From the NCBI RefSeq assembly GCF_003463065.1, contig NZ_QSCM01000035.1, positions 1-6,782 on the forward strand: a stretch of 6,782 nt of DNA, read 5' to 3'. The notes below the pieces were generated by a model that made no database searches, was not told the origin of the DNA, and worked only from the letters and a program-made list of their open reading frames with translations. The stretch's first letter is position 1. Every line of letters starts with the position of its first letter. The translations under genes and the position numbers were made by a program. Positions 1 to 5,835 of this stretch are shown here, one piece after another. Origin of the DNA: Blautia sp. OF03-15BH (GTDB lineage Bacteria; Bacillota; Clostridia; Lachnospirales; Lachnospiraceae).

Positions 1-2
1 AA

Positions 3-71
3 ACCCTCACGAAAGCCCCTCAACAAGTTTGGCAAACCCTCAAGAACTTTGATTATCCAAAAAACTTCTGA
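3..71 (+). CDS. Possible 3' end of a rightward gene (very tentative)
   Basis: Read in frame 3, the left edge of the window is open for 22 codons and stops with TGA at 69-71, giving a peptide that ends in KNFDYPKNF. It would be convergent with the MATE gene, leaving 48 bases between the stops. The only support is that the composition looks protein-like and the position is sensible. Frame 1 is also open from base 1 to a TAA at 166-168, which would overlap the MATE 3' end, so the choice of frame is not secure. I do not recognise the product in either frame, and this may be non-coding. No ribosome binding site or start can be seen because the gene, if real, begins outside the window. Confidence 0.2.
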   Translation, partial: TLTKAPQQVWQTLKNFDYPKNF

Positions 72-119
72 AACCATCCGGTTTTACGACAGTCTTCTTT
101 CTTTTCTACAGCCCTATAC

Positions 120-1475
120 TCAATCAAAATCTCTGGTAATATTTGTAAGCCATTTCCCTCTGAGATAATGAATAAACACAACGGGCATTTTTTCAAACTC
201 ATCCAAAGTCATGATAAAATATACCCAGATCGGCGGCAGTTTGAAAACATATGCAGCAAGGAAGGTAAGCGGAACTGCAACAAGCCACATAAATATGGAA
301 TCTACGATCATTCCAAACCTGGAATCACCGCCTCCTCTGAAGCAGCCACATATCAGGCAGGTATTGATCCCTTCTCCCACAAGACGCCAGGTCGTCATGA
401 TTATAAAAATGCCAAGATAATAAATGGCGGTTTCTGTCAGTTTATCCCGGTAGAAATCCAGTATCAACGGGCGGATCGCCAGAATAATGACACATCCGAT
501 CATACTTACAGTAATGGTTATCTTCAGCATACGTTTCCCATATTCTCTGGCTACATCCTTGTGATTCTGCCCCAGCTCCTGGCTGACAATGATGGTAGTC
601 GCATTTGCAAAACCGCGGCAGGCGATAGCACCGATATTTACCACCATAACAGCAACGGCATTGGCTGCAACCATATCATCTCCAATATGACCAAGGATTG
701 CTGCGAAAGCAGAACTTGCAAAGCTCCAGACAACGTCATTTATTACGGCTGGACTGGCAATTTTCATAAAGTCCCGGAACAGAATACCAGATTTCGCAAA
801 AAAGTATTTTATCCGAAATCTGACATCGGAACTGTTTAACGAGTAGATGAGACAGATCAATACTTCTACCATTCTGGCAATAACCGTACCAAGGGCAACA
901 CCGGTAACACCAAGCTTTGGAAGGCCAAACAGACCAAAAATAAAGGTAGCATTACAAATTACATTGACACAAAGCGAAACAATGTATGTAATAGAAGGCA
1001 GCATGATTTTTCCGATGCTTCGAAGAGCACTCATAAAAACCTGAGAGAATCCCATAAACACAAAGGAAAAAGAGATCACCCTCAAATACTCACTGCCCGC
1101 AGCGATCGTGTCAGGACTGTTTGTAAAAATGCTCATGATCGTAGCTGGCATAGCAAAAGAGATAATGAAAAATACAAAGGAACTGATCAGTGAGATTCGT
1201 TCCGCCAGACCGAGAATCTTCTCTATTGTCTTTTTATCACCTTTTCCCCAGTACTGGGCACATAAAACCGAAGTACCTGTGGCCATACCGTAATATAAAC
1301 AGAAAAGGATAAAAGTAAACTGGTTGGCAAGTGATGAAGCCGACATAGCTGTCTGGCTTACATATCCAAGCATTACCGTATCGGCAAGATTTACCAATGT
1401 TCCAATCAGATTTTGGATCATGATTGGAAAGGCTAATGTTGATGCATATTTTAAGAAATCTTTTTTATTCAGCAT
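120..1475 (-). CDS. MATE family efflux transporter
   Basis: The 451-residue protein is an integral membrane antiporter of the MATE (multidrug and toxic compound extrusion) family, which exports cationic drugs or metabolites in exchange for Na+ or H+. Its length matches the usual 440-470 residues, and the chain is a series of hydrophobic segments consistent with 12 helices in two halves. The first half opens with the typical PIMIQNLIGTLVNLADTVMLG pattern cut at residues 17-36, and the second half repeats it near 241-262 (SPAVINDVVWSFASSAFAAI). A glycine-rich CFRGGGDSRFG at 378-388 and a C-terminal EKMP...RGKW (428-442) are also family-like. ATG at 1473-1475 is preceded by GAGGAAG (1485-1491 on the opposite strand) with 9 bases between. 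It is divergent from the fucosidase gene. The substrate cannot be told from sequence, and a role linked to fucose use is not implied. Confidence 0.93.
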   Translation of the reverse strand: MLNKKDFLKYASTLAFPIMIQNLIGTLVNLADTVMLGYVSQTAMSASSLANQFTFILFCLYYGMATGTSVLCAQYWGKGDKKTIEKILGLAERISLISSFVFFIISFAMPATIMSIFTNSPDTIAAGSEYLRVISFSFVFMGFSQVFMSALRSIGKIMLPSITYIVSLCVNVICNATFIFGLFGLPKLGVTGVALGTVIARMVEVLICLIYSLNSSDVRFRIKYFFAKSGILFRDFMKIASPAVINDVVWSFASSAFAAILGHIGDDMVAANAVAVMVVNIGAIACRGFANATTIIVSQELGQNHKDVAREYGKRMLKITITVSMIGCVIILAIRPLILDFYRDKLTETAIYYLGIFIIMTTWRLVGEGINTCLICGCFRGGGDSRFGMIVDSIFMWLVAVPLTFLAAYVFKLPPIWVYFIMTLDEFEKMPVVFIHYLRGKWLTNITRDFD

Positions 1476-1484
1476 ATAACCGTT

Positions 1485-1491
1485 CTTCCTC
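1485..1491 (-). promoter_or_regulatory. Ribosome binding site of the MATE gene
   Basis: The leftward strand reads GAGGAAG, 9 bases before the ATG at 1475. It supports that start for the transporter. Confidence 0.7.
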
Positions 1492-1577
1492 GTTTTTTTA
1501 ATTCTTTTTCGTAAAATTTAAAAACATATTCTTCTTTTCCTGGTTTCATCTTACCACAAATAACGTTTTTGGGGAAG

Positions 1578-1605
1578 ATTATATAGTTTTCTTTCCATGT
1601 GAAAA
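1578..1605 (-). promoter_or_regulatory. Predicted sigma-A promoter for the MATE gene
   Basis: On the leftward strand there is a perfect TATAAT (1578-1583) with TTTTCA (1600-1605; 4 of 6 matches to TTGACA) 16 bases upstream. Transcription would start near 1571 and give a leader of about 95 bases before the MATE start codon. The region is AT-rich, so a chance -10 match is possible. Confidence 0.5.
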
Positions 1606-1648
1606 TCATTAAAATCTCCCTCTTGTTGTTCCTTCAGTCTTTAATCTT

Positions 1649-1677
1649 TTGACCCCAACATCATATTATGTTATGAT
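1649..1677 (+). promoter_or_regulatory. Predicted sigma-A promoter for the GH95 gene
   Basis: TTGACC (1649-1654) and TATGAT (1672-1677) are separated by exactly 17 bases, and TG at 1669-1670 makes an extended -10. That gives 5 of 6 matches to each consensus hexamer at ideal spacing. The expected transcription start is near 1683-1685, leaving a leader of about 55 bases that contains the 1694-1717 inverted repeat and the ribosome binding site. A short dyad, ATCATA/TATGAT (1660-1665 and 1672-1677), overlaps the -10 and could be part of an operator. Confidence 0.7.
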
Positions 1678-1693
1678 TCAAAATAGAGAACAA

Positions 1694-1717
1694 ATAAACA
1701 GAGTGTGCTCTGTTTAT
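1694..1717. repeat. Perfect 10-bp inverted repeat in the GH95 leader
   Basis: ATAAACAGAG at 1694-1703 and CTCTGTTTAT at 1708-1717 are exact reverse complements around the four bases TGTG. The element lies about +10 to +34 from the predicted transcription start and ends 9 bases before the AGGAGG. As DNA it could be the operator of a repressor sitting just downstream of the promoter. As RNA it would fold into a hairpin close to the 5' end. It has no following T-run, so it is not a standard intrinsic terminator. The symmetry is seen directly; the role is inferred. Confidence 0.75.
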
Positions 1718-1726
1718 GCATGAACC

Positions 1727-1732
1727 AGGAGG
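1727..1732 (+). promoter_or_regulatory. AGGAGG ribosome binding site that fixes the GH95 start
   Basis: A perfect AGGAGG lies 7 bases before the ATG at 1740. An in-frame ATG at 1716 would add MHEPGGKR but lies inside the inverted repeat and upstream of this site, so it is unlikely to be the start. Confidence 0.9.
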
Positions 1733-1739
1733 TAAACGG

Positions 1740-4304
1740 ATGAAGAAAAAAAATGAGAACCTTTTAAGACTTTGGTATGATAAACCAGCCAATGACTGGC
1801 AGACACAAGCACTGGCGATTGGAAATGGCTACATGGGCGGACTTATCTTCGGCGGTATCAATCGTGACAAGATCCATATCAATGAAAAAACAGTATGGGA
1901 AGGCGGACCTGGCGGTGATATAAACTATACCTACGGTATAACAAACCCGATCCGCACAAAAGAGGATCTTCAGAAGATCAAAGAGGATCTGCATGCGATC
2001 CGTGAGAAACTGGAAGATAAGTCACAGTATGTCTTTGGATTTGATGAAAATTCCTATCAGGCGAGCGGAACGGATACAAAAGGAGAAGCAATGGACGAGC
2101 TGAACAAGCTCATGGGAGATCTGACAGGATATGAGGCACCAACTGATTATGCCAATTTATACATTTCCAATGCTCAGGATCCTTCCAAGGTATCCAATTA
2201 TGTCAGAGATCTGGACATGCGTACCGCATTAGCAACTGTTAATTATGATTATGAAGGAGTTCACTACACAAGAGAATACTTTACCAGTTATCCGGATAAC
2301 ATTATGGCTGTGCGCTTAAGTGCTGACACAAATGGAAAAATCAGCCTGAAAACCAACCTGGAAAATCTGATCGGCGGCAATGCGTATACAAACATAGTTG
2401 ACGGAGACACGATCACTATGCGTGATGCATTGCCTGAAAACGGTCTGAAGGTCGAAGCACAGCTTAAAGTTATCAATGAAGGCGGAAGCCTTTCTGTCAG
2501 CGAAAGCAATGGAATTCCTGCAATCTGTGTATCTGATGCAGATACCGTTATATTGCTTTTTGCATGCGGAAGCGATTATAAAATGGAGCTTCCAACTTTC
2601 CGTGGTGAGGATCCCCATGCAGCAGTTACAAAAAGGATCCAGGAGGCAGCACAAAAAGGATATGAAGCACTCAAAACAGATCATGTGGCTGATCATTTTG
2701 CATTATTCTCCCGTATGGATCTGGGATTCAACGAAGAAATCCCGCAGATTCCTACTGACGAATTGATCCGTAAATATCGGAATATGGTAGAGAACAATTG
2801 CGGCGAGATCCCAACCCCGGCTGAACAGAGAGCTTTGGAAGTCATGTGTTATCAGTTTGGTCGTTATCTGACCATTGCCGGCTCTCGAGAAGGTGCTCTT
2901 CCTACAAACCTTCAGGGAGTCTGGGGTGAAGGAGCTTTTACCTGGTATGGAGATTATCACTTTAATATTAATGTTCAGATGAATTACTGGCCAACGATGG
3001 CCAGCAACCTTGCCGAATGTATGAAACCATACAATGATTATCTGAATGTTCTCAAAGAAGCAGGTCGTGATTCTGCTGCCGCTTCCTTTGGTATTAAGAG
3101 TGAAGCAGGGGAAGAAAACGGATGGCTGGTAGGCTGCTTCAGTACCCCTTACATGTTTTCAACCATGGGACAGCAGGATAATGCAGCCGGTTGGAATCCG
3201 ATCGGATCTGCATGGGCTCTTCTGAATTCTTATGAGTATTATCTGTATACAGAAGATACAGAATATCTGAAAGAACTTTATCCGTCCTTAAAAGAAGTAG
3301 CTAACTTCTGGGATAAAGCGCTTTACTGGAGTAAGAATCAGCAGCGTTTCGTATCTGCACCGTCCTATTCACCTGAAAACGGACCCATCGTAAATGGCGC
3401 ATCTTACGATCAGCAGTTTATCTGGCAGCATTTTGAAAATACGATCCATGCAGCCGAAACATTAGGTGTTGACGCAGATCTGATCGAAAAGTGGAAAGAA
3501 AAACAAGCACAGCTGGATCCTGTTTTAGTAGGAGCTGACGGACAGGTAAAAGAATGGTATGAAGAAACTCACATTGGAAAAGCACAGGCCGGAACTCTGC
3601 CGGAAATTGATATTCCACAGTGGAGACAGAGCCTTGGAGCACAAAGCTCCGGAGTGCAGCCGCCTCACCGTCACCTTTCCCATCTGATGGCATTGTATCC
3701 ATGTACTCTGATCAATAAAGATAATCCTGAATATATGGATGCGGCTATGGTTTCCCTGAATGAACGTGGACTTGATGCAACCGGCTGGTCCAAAGCTCAC
3801 AAGCTGAATCTGTGGGCACGTACCGGACATGCCAAAGAAGCTTTTCAGCTTGTACAGTCCGATGTGGGCGGAGGAAATTCCGGCTTTTTAACAAATATGC
3901 TCTGTTCTCACGGTGCCGGTGCAAACTACAAAGAATCACCCATTTTCCAGATCGACGGTAACTTCGGTTACACAGCAGGTATCAACGAAATGCTGATTCA
4001 GAGTCAGCTCGGATATGTACAGTTTCTGCCAGCACTTCCTGAAGAGTGGAGTACCGGACATGTGGAAGGTATCGTAGCAAGAGGAAATTTTGAAATCAAC
4101 ATGAAATGGTCAAATGGCAAAGCTGATCGTTTTGATATTACATCAAGAAACGGCGGAATATTTACCGGCGAATATGATGGTATCTCCGCTTACACGGTAA
4201 CCACTTCTGATGGAAGAAAAGTAGAAACACAGATCATTGCAGATAATAAAATTTCTTTCCCGACAAAGGCCGGAGAGATTTACACCATTAATTTCAAAGC
4301 CTGA
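1740..4304 (+). CDS. GH95 family glycoside hydrolase, probable intracellular alpha-L-fucosidase
   Basis: This 854-residue enzyme should hydrolyse terminal alpha-L-fucose, typically alpha-1,2-linked as in 2'-fucosyllactose and H-antigen/mucin glycans, with inversion of configuration. The order is an N-terminal beta-sandwich domain (about 9-275, with ALAIGNGYMGGLIFGG and INEKTVWEGGP), a helical linker and (alpha/alpha)6 barrel (about 290-760), and a C-terminal beta domain (about 765-854). In the barrel, NINVQMNYWP carries N409 and N411, SPEN carries the expected general acid E546, and IDGNFG carries D739; these match the N421/N423/E566/D766 set known from Bifidobacterium bifidum AfcA. PPHRHLSH at 641-648 is also family-typical. 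There is no signal peptide or anchor, so it acts in the cytoplasm on imported oligosaccharides. It is longer than many family members, partly through a charged segment at about 60-140. Some GH95 members act on alpha-L-galactosides, so the exact sugar is inferred. It has its own promoter and no co-directional neighbour here. Confidence 0.93.
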   Translation: MKKKNENLLRLWYDKPANDWQTQALAIGNGYMGGLIFGGINRDKIHINEKTVWEGGPGGDINYTYGITNPIRTKEDLQKIKEDLHAIREKLEDKSQYVFGFDENSYQASGTDTKGEAMDELNKLMGDLTGYEAPTDYANLYISNAQDPSKVSNYVRDLDMRTALATVNYDYEGVHYTREYFTSYPDNIMAVRLSADTNGKISLKTNLENLIGGNAYTNIVDGDTITMRDALPENGLKVEAQLKVINEGGSLSVSESNGIPAICVSDADTVILLFACGSDYKMELPTFRGEDPHAAVTKRIQEAAQKGYEALKTDHVADHFALFSRMDLGFNEEIPQIPTDELIRKYRNMVENNCGEIPTPAEQRALEVMCYQFGRYLTIAGSREGALPTNLQGVWGEGAFTWYGDYHFNINVQMNYWPTMASNLAECMKPYNDYLNVLKEAGRDSAAASFGIKSEAGEENGWLVGCFSTPYMFSTMGQQDNAAGWNPIGSAWALLNSYEYYLYTEDTEYLKELYPSLKEVANFWDKALYWSKNQQRFVSAPSYSPENGPIVNGASYDQQFIWQHFENTIHAAETLGVDADLIEKWKEKQAQLDPVLVGADGQVKEWYEETHIGKAQAGTLPEIDIPQWRQSLGAQSSGVQPPHRHLSHLMALYPCTLINKDNPEYMDAAMVSLNERGLDATGWSKAHKLNLWARTGHAKEAFQLVQSDVGGGNSGFLTNMLCSHGAGANYKESPIFQIDGNFGYTAGINEMLIQSQLGYVQFLPALPEEWSTGHVEGIVARGNFEINMKWSNGKADRFDITSRNGGIFTGEYDGISAYTVTTSDGRKVETQIIADNKISFPTKAGEIYTINFKA

Positions 4305-4347
4305 AAGAGCAGCAGAATGCATTAGAAGAATCTTACAGAGAAACACC

Positions 4348-4382
4348 CGTCGGAATTCTGAAAATATATCAGAATTCTGACG
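4348..4382. terminator. Strong stem-loop between convergent genes, possible terminator
   Basis: The arms 4348-4361 (CGTCGGAATTCTGA) and 4369-4382 (TCAGAATTCTGACG) pair over 14 bp around a 7-base AAATATA loop. The single imperfection (4352/4378) is a G-U pair in the rightward transcript but an A-C mismatch in the leftward one. It starts 43 bases after the GH95 stop and ends 33 bases before the kinase-gene stop. No clean T-run follows on either strand (CTTCCATG rightward, GGTGTTTCTC leftward), so it is not a classical intrinsic terminator. It may still end or stabilise the 3' end of the fucosidase mRNA. The right arm contains the 12-base perfect palindrome TCAGAATTCTGA. Confidence 0.5.
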
Positions 4383-4415
4383 CTTCCATGTAGCAGCGGT
4401 TTGTGCTGGGATTAT

Positions 4416-4928
4416 TCAGTTGAAATTTGAATATTGCATAATATCCTCTTTCTGCAAAATTACTTTTTCTCCTTCGCCGCATGGCTCCTGAAATGCGTGA
4501 TAATGATGTTCCAATAGTTCATCTGTTATCACAAACGGTGAATTGGCATTTAAGACCTGATTCCTTTTATATAGTCTTTTTTGCAAAAGCTCCTTACTGG
4601 CTTTCATATAGACAAGCTCCGTTTCAGCGCCTGCTTTTTGAATCAGTTCTTTATAAACATTCCGATTTTCCTTACTCCAGAAACTAAAATCAATCACAAC
4701 ATCTTTTCCCTGCTGAATCAGGGATAGCAGCTTTTTTTGAAGCGCAGCTTCCACCTGCTCTGATAATTTTTCATATTGTTCTTCCGGATAATCAATTCCC
4801 TTTCTTCCATAAAGTTTCCACATTTCTTCGTCAATGGAAAGTCGGATATATCCTTTCTGTTCTTTTTTCTTGGCGTAAGTAGTCTTTCCAGAACCACATA
4901 CGCCGCACATCATAATAACCTTGCTCAT
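4416..4928 (-). CDS. Small P-loop NTPase/kinase of the AAA_33 type
   Basis: The 170-residue protein has the layout of small P-loop kinases that phosphorylate a small molecule or nucleic acid end, a group usually annotated as AAA_33 or ATP-binding protein. The Walker A motif GVCGSGKTT spans residues 9-17, with K15 and T16 for ATP and Mg. SIDEEMW (31-37) matches the acidic substrate-site motif that follows strand 2. DVVIDFSFW (76-84) resembles Walker B, with D80. Basic residues in KRLYKRN (117-123) fit a lid over the phosphates. The ATG at 4928 has AGAGG just upstream (spacing about 4) and begins directly before the first beta strand. A GTG at 4973 in frame would add 15 basic residues and overlap the deformylase stop (TAGTG), but it lacks a good ribosome site. 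It is the last gene of the leftward cluster. The substrate is unknown; zeta-toxin-like or antibiotic-phosphotransferase activity cannot be excluded. Confidence 0.82.
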   Translation of the reverse strand: MSKVIMMCGVCGSGKTTYAKKKEQKGYIRLSIDEEMWKLYGRKGIDYPEEQYEKLSEQVEAALQKKLLSLIQQGKDVVIDFSFWSKENRNVYKELIQKAGAETELVYMKASKELLQKRLYKRNQVLNANSPFVITDELLEHHYHAFQEPCGEGEKVILQKEDIMQYSNFN

Positions 4929-4972
4929 AAGACCTCTTTTTCTTTTTCCGAAACGGCATCTATCAATTTGCA

Positions 4973-5293
4973 CTACAAAGCAGAAAGTTCTTCAATCGCT
5001 TTATCTAAAAAAATCATACCGTCCAGATGTTCCAGCTCATGGCAGAAGCATTTTGCCATTTCATCTTCTCCGTCAACTATCATTTCCTCTCCATATTCAT
5101 TGAGTGCCTGAATCGTGACCTTTTGCGGACGGATTGTTTTTACAAAACGGTTCGGGAAACTAAGGCATCCCTCAACACATTCCTGCACACCGCTTTGGCT
5201 TATCATTTGTGGATTTACAAGTTTTAATCGTGTATCGTTAGGGTTAAACTTAACTACTATTTTTTCTTTGCGATATAAAATACATAACTGCAA
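4973..5293 (-). pseudogene. N-terminally truncated peptide deformylase
   Basis: The open frame encodes 106 residues that match the C-terminal two thirds of peptide deformylase, the Fe/Zn enzyme that removes the formyl group from nascent N-terminal methionine. Visible parts are LVNPQMI (25-31), motif 2 EGCLSFP (41-47, metal ligand C43) and motif 3 CHELEHLDG (84-92; ligands H85 and H89, catalytic E86). Motif 1 (GxGxAAxQ), which supplies the active-site glutamine, and the N-terminal helix are absent; a normal enzyme has about 150-165 residues. The only possible starts are poor: TTG at 5293 has no ribosome binding site. The first 20 or so residues do not look like deformylase and are encoded by AT-rich DNA (16 G+C of 60 at 5221-5280, against 52 of 120 at 5041-5160). 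The likeliest reading is a remnant beheaded by recombination with the upstream HD-gene DNA. A short diverged active form is less likely. Confidence 0.75.
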
Positions 5294-5303
5294 TAATCTA
5301 CTA

Positions 5304-5798
5304 CTAATCTAAAATAAAGCGATTATAAGCTATCCTTTTTCCTGTGTTTGTTTTAAAGTTTTCATCTATACACTTTTTTATCTTTTCCTGTTCTTTTTCT
5401 TTATCCATAACCGTTAAATTTTCAAGCAAATCAGCTTCCCATTGTATTTGAAAATCAAGTCCATCAATTTTAGATGGAGTATGATGGTTGCCTATTATAA
5501 AGCATATTCTATCAATATTTTTGTTATAGCCTACCTTTTTTAATATTTCTTTCGCTACTTCTGGTCCTTCCTTTTCTTGATAGACACCATCAATAGAACC
5601 GTATTTTTTTTGTGCTTCAACCGCACCAATATCATGTAGTATAGCAATAATACTGATGAATTCTTTTTCTTCCTCTCCGATATTTTCTCCTTTCATTATA
5701 TCTTCTGCATTTTTCAAAACTTTGAGAGTGTGCTCTATGCCAAAAGGAATTTCTTTGAATACTTCTTTCATCTCTATAATAATTTTTTCTTTAAACAT
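5304..5798 (-). CDS. HD-domain metal-dependent phosphohydrolase
   Basis: The 164-residue protein is a single-domain HD hydrolase, a family that uses bound divalent metal to cleave phosphomonoesters or phosphodiesters, often of nucleotides. The signature is present: H23 in GIEHTLKVLKNAE, the HD pair H55-D56 in AILHDIGA, GNHHTPS (103-109) with H105-H106, and EADLLENL (121-128), where D123 is the likely last metal ligand. It is all helical with no membrane segment, so cytosolic. ATG at 5798 has GGAGGT (5804-5809) 5 bases upstream, a strong site. It follows the methyltransferase by 37 bases and precedes the deformylase remnant by 10 bases. Three in-frame TAG codons in a row (5298-5306) end it. 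Base composition is unusual: 110 G+C of 360 counted at 5341-5700 (31%), well below the flanking genes, which suggests a separate origin. The natural substrate is unknown. Confidence 0.85.
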   Translation of the reverse strand: MFKEKIIIEMKEVFKEIPFGIEHTLKVLKNAEDIMKGENIGEEEKEFISIIAILHDIGAVEAQKKYGSIDGVYQEKEGPEVAKEILKKVGYNKNIDRICFIIGNHHTPSKIDGLDFQIQWEADLLENLTVMDKEKEQEKIKKCIDENFKTNTGKRIAYNRFILD

Positions 5799-5803
5799 AA
5801 ATT

Positions 5804-5809
5804 ACCTCC
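5804..5809 (-). promoter_or_regulatory. GGAGGT ribosome binding site of the HD gene
   Basis: The leftward strand reads GGAGGT, 5 bases from the ATG at 5798. It indicates efficient independent translation within the leftward cluster. Confidence 0.85.
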
Positions 5810-5835
5810 ATTTATACCTTATAGGTGTTTTAGTT

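Noticed and set aside
71..84. AAACC/GGTTT hairpin as terminator of the MATE gene
   Set aside because: The stem is only 5 bp and the T-run on the leftward strand starts six bases after it, so it is too weak to call.
168..839. Long open frame on the plus strand opposite the MATE gene
   Set aside because: It lies entirely antisense to a clear membrane transporter, is rich in H, N, Y and C as expected of an antisense shadow, and has no recognisable domain.
1716..1739. Upstream ATG as the GH95 start
   Set aside because: It lies within the inverted repeat and upstream of a perfect AGGAGG that is correctly spaced for the ATG at 1740.
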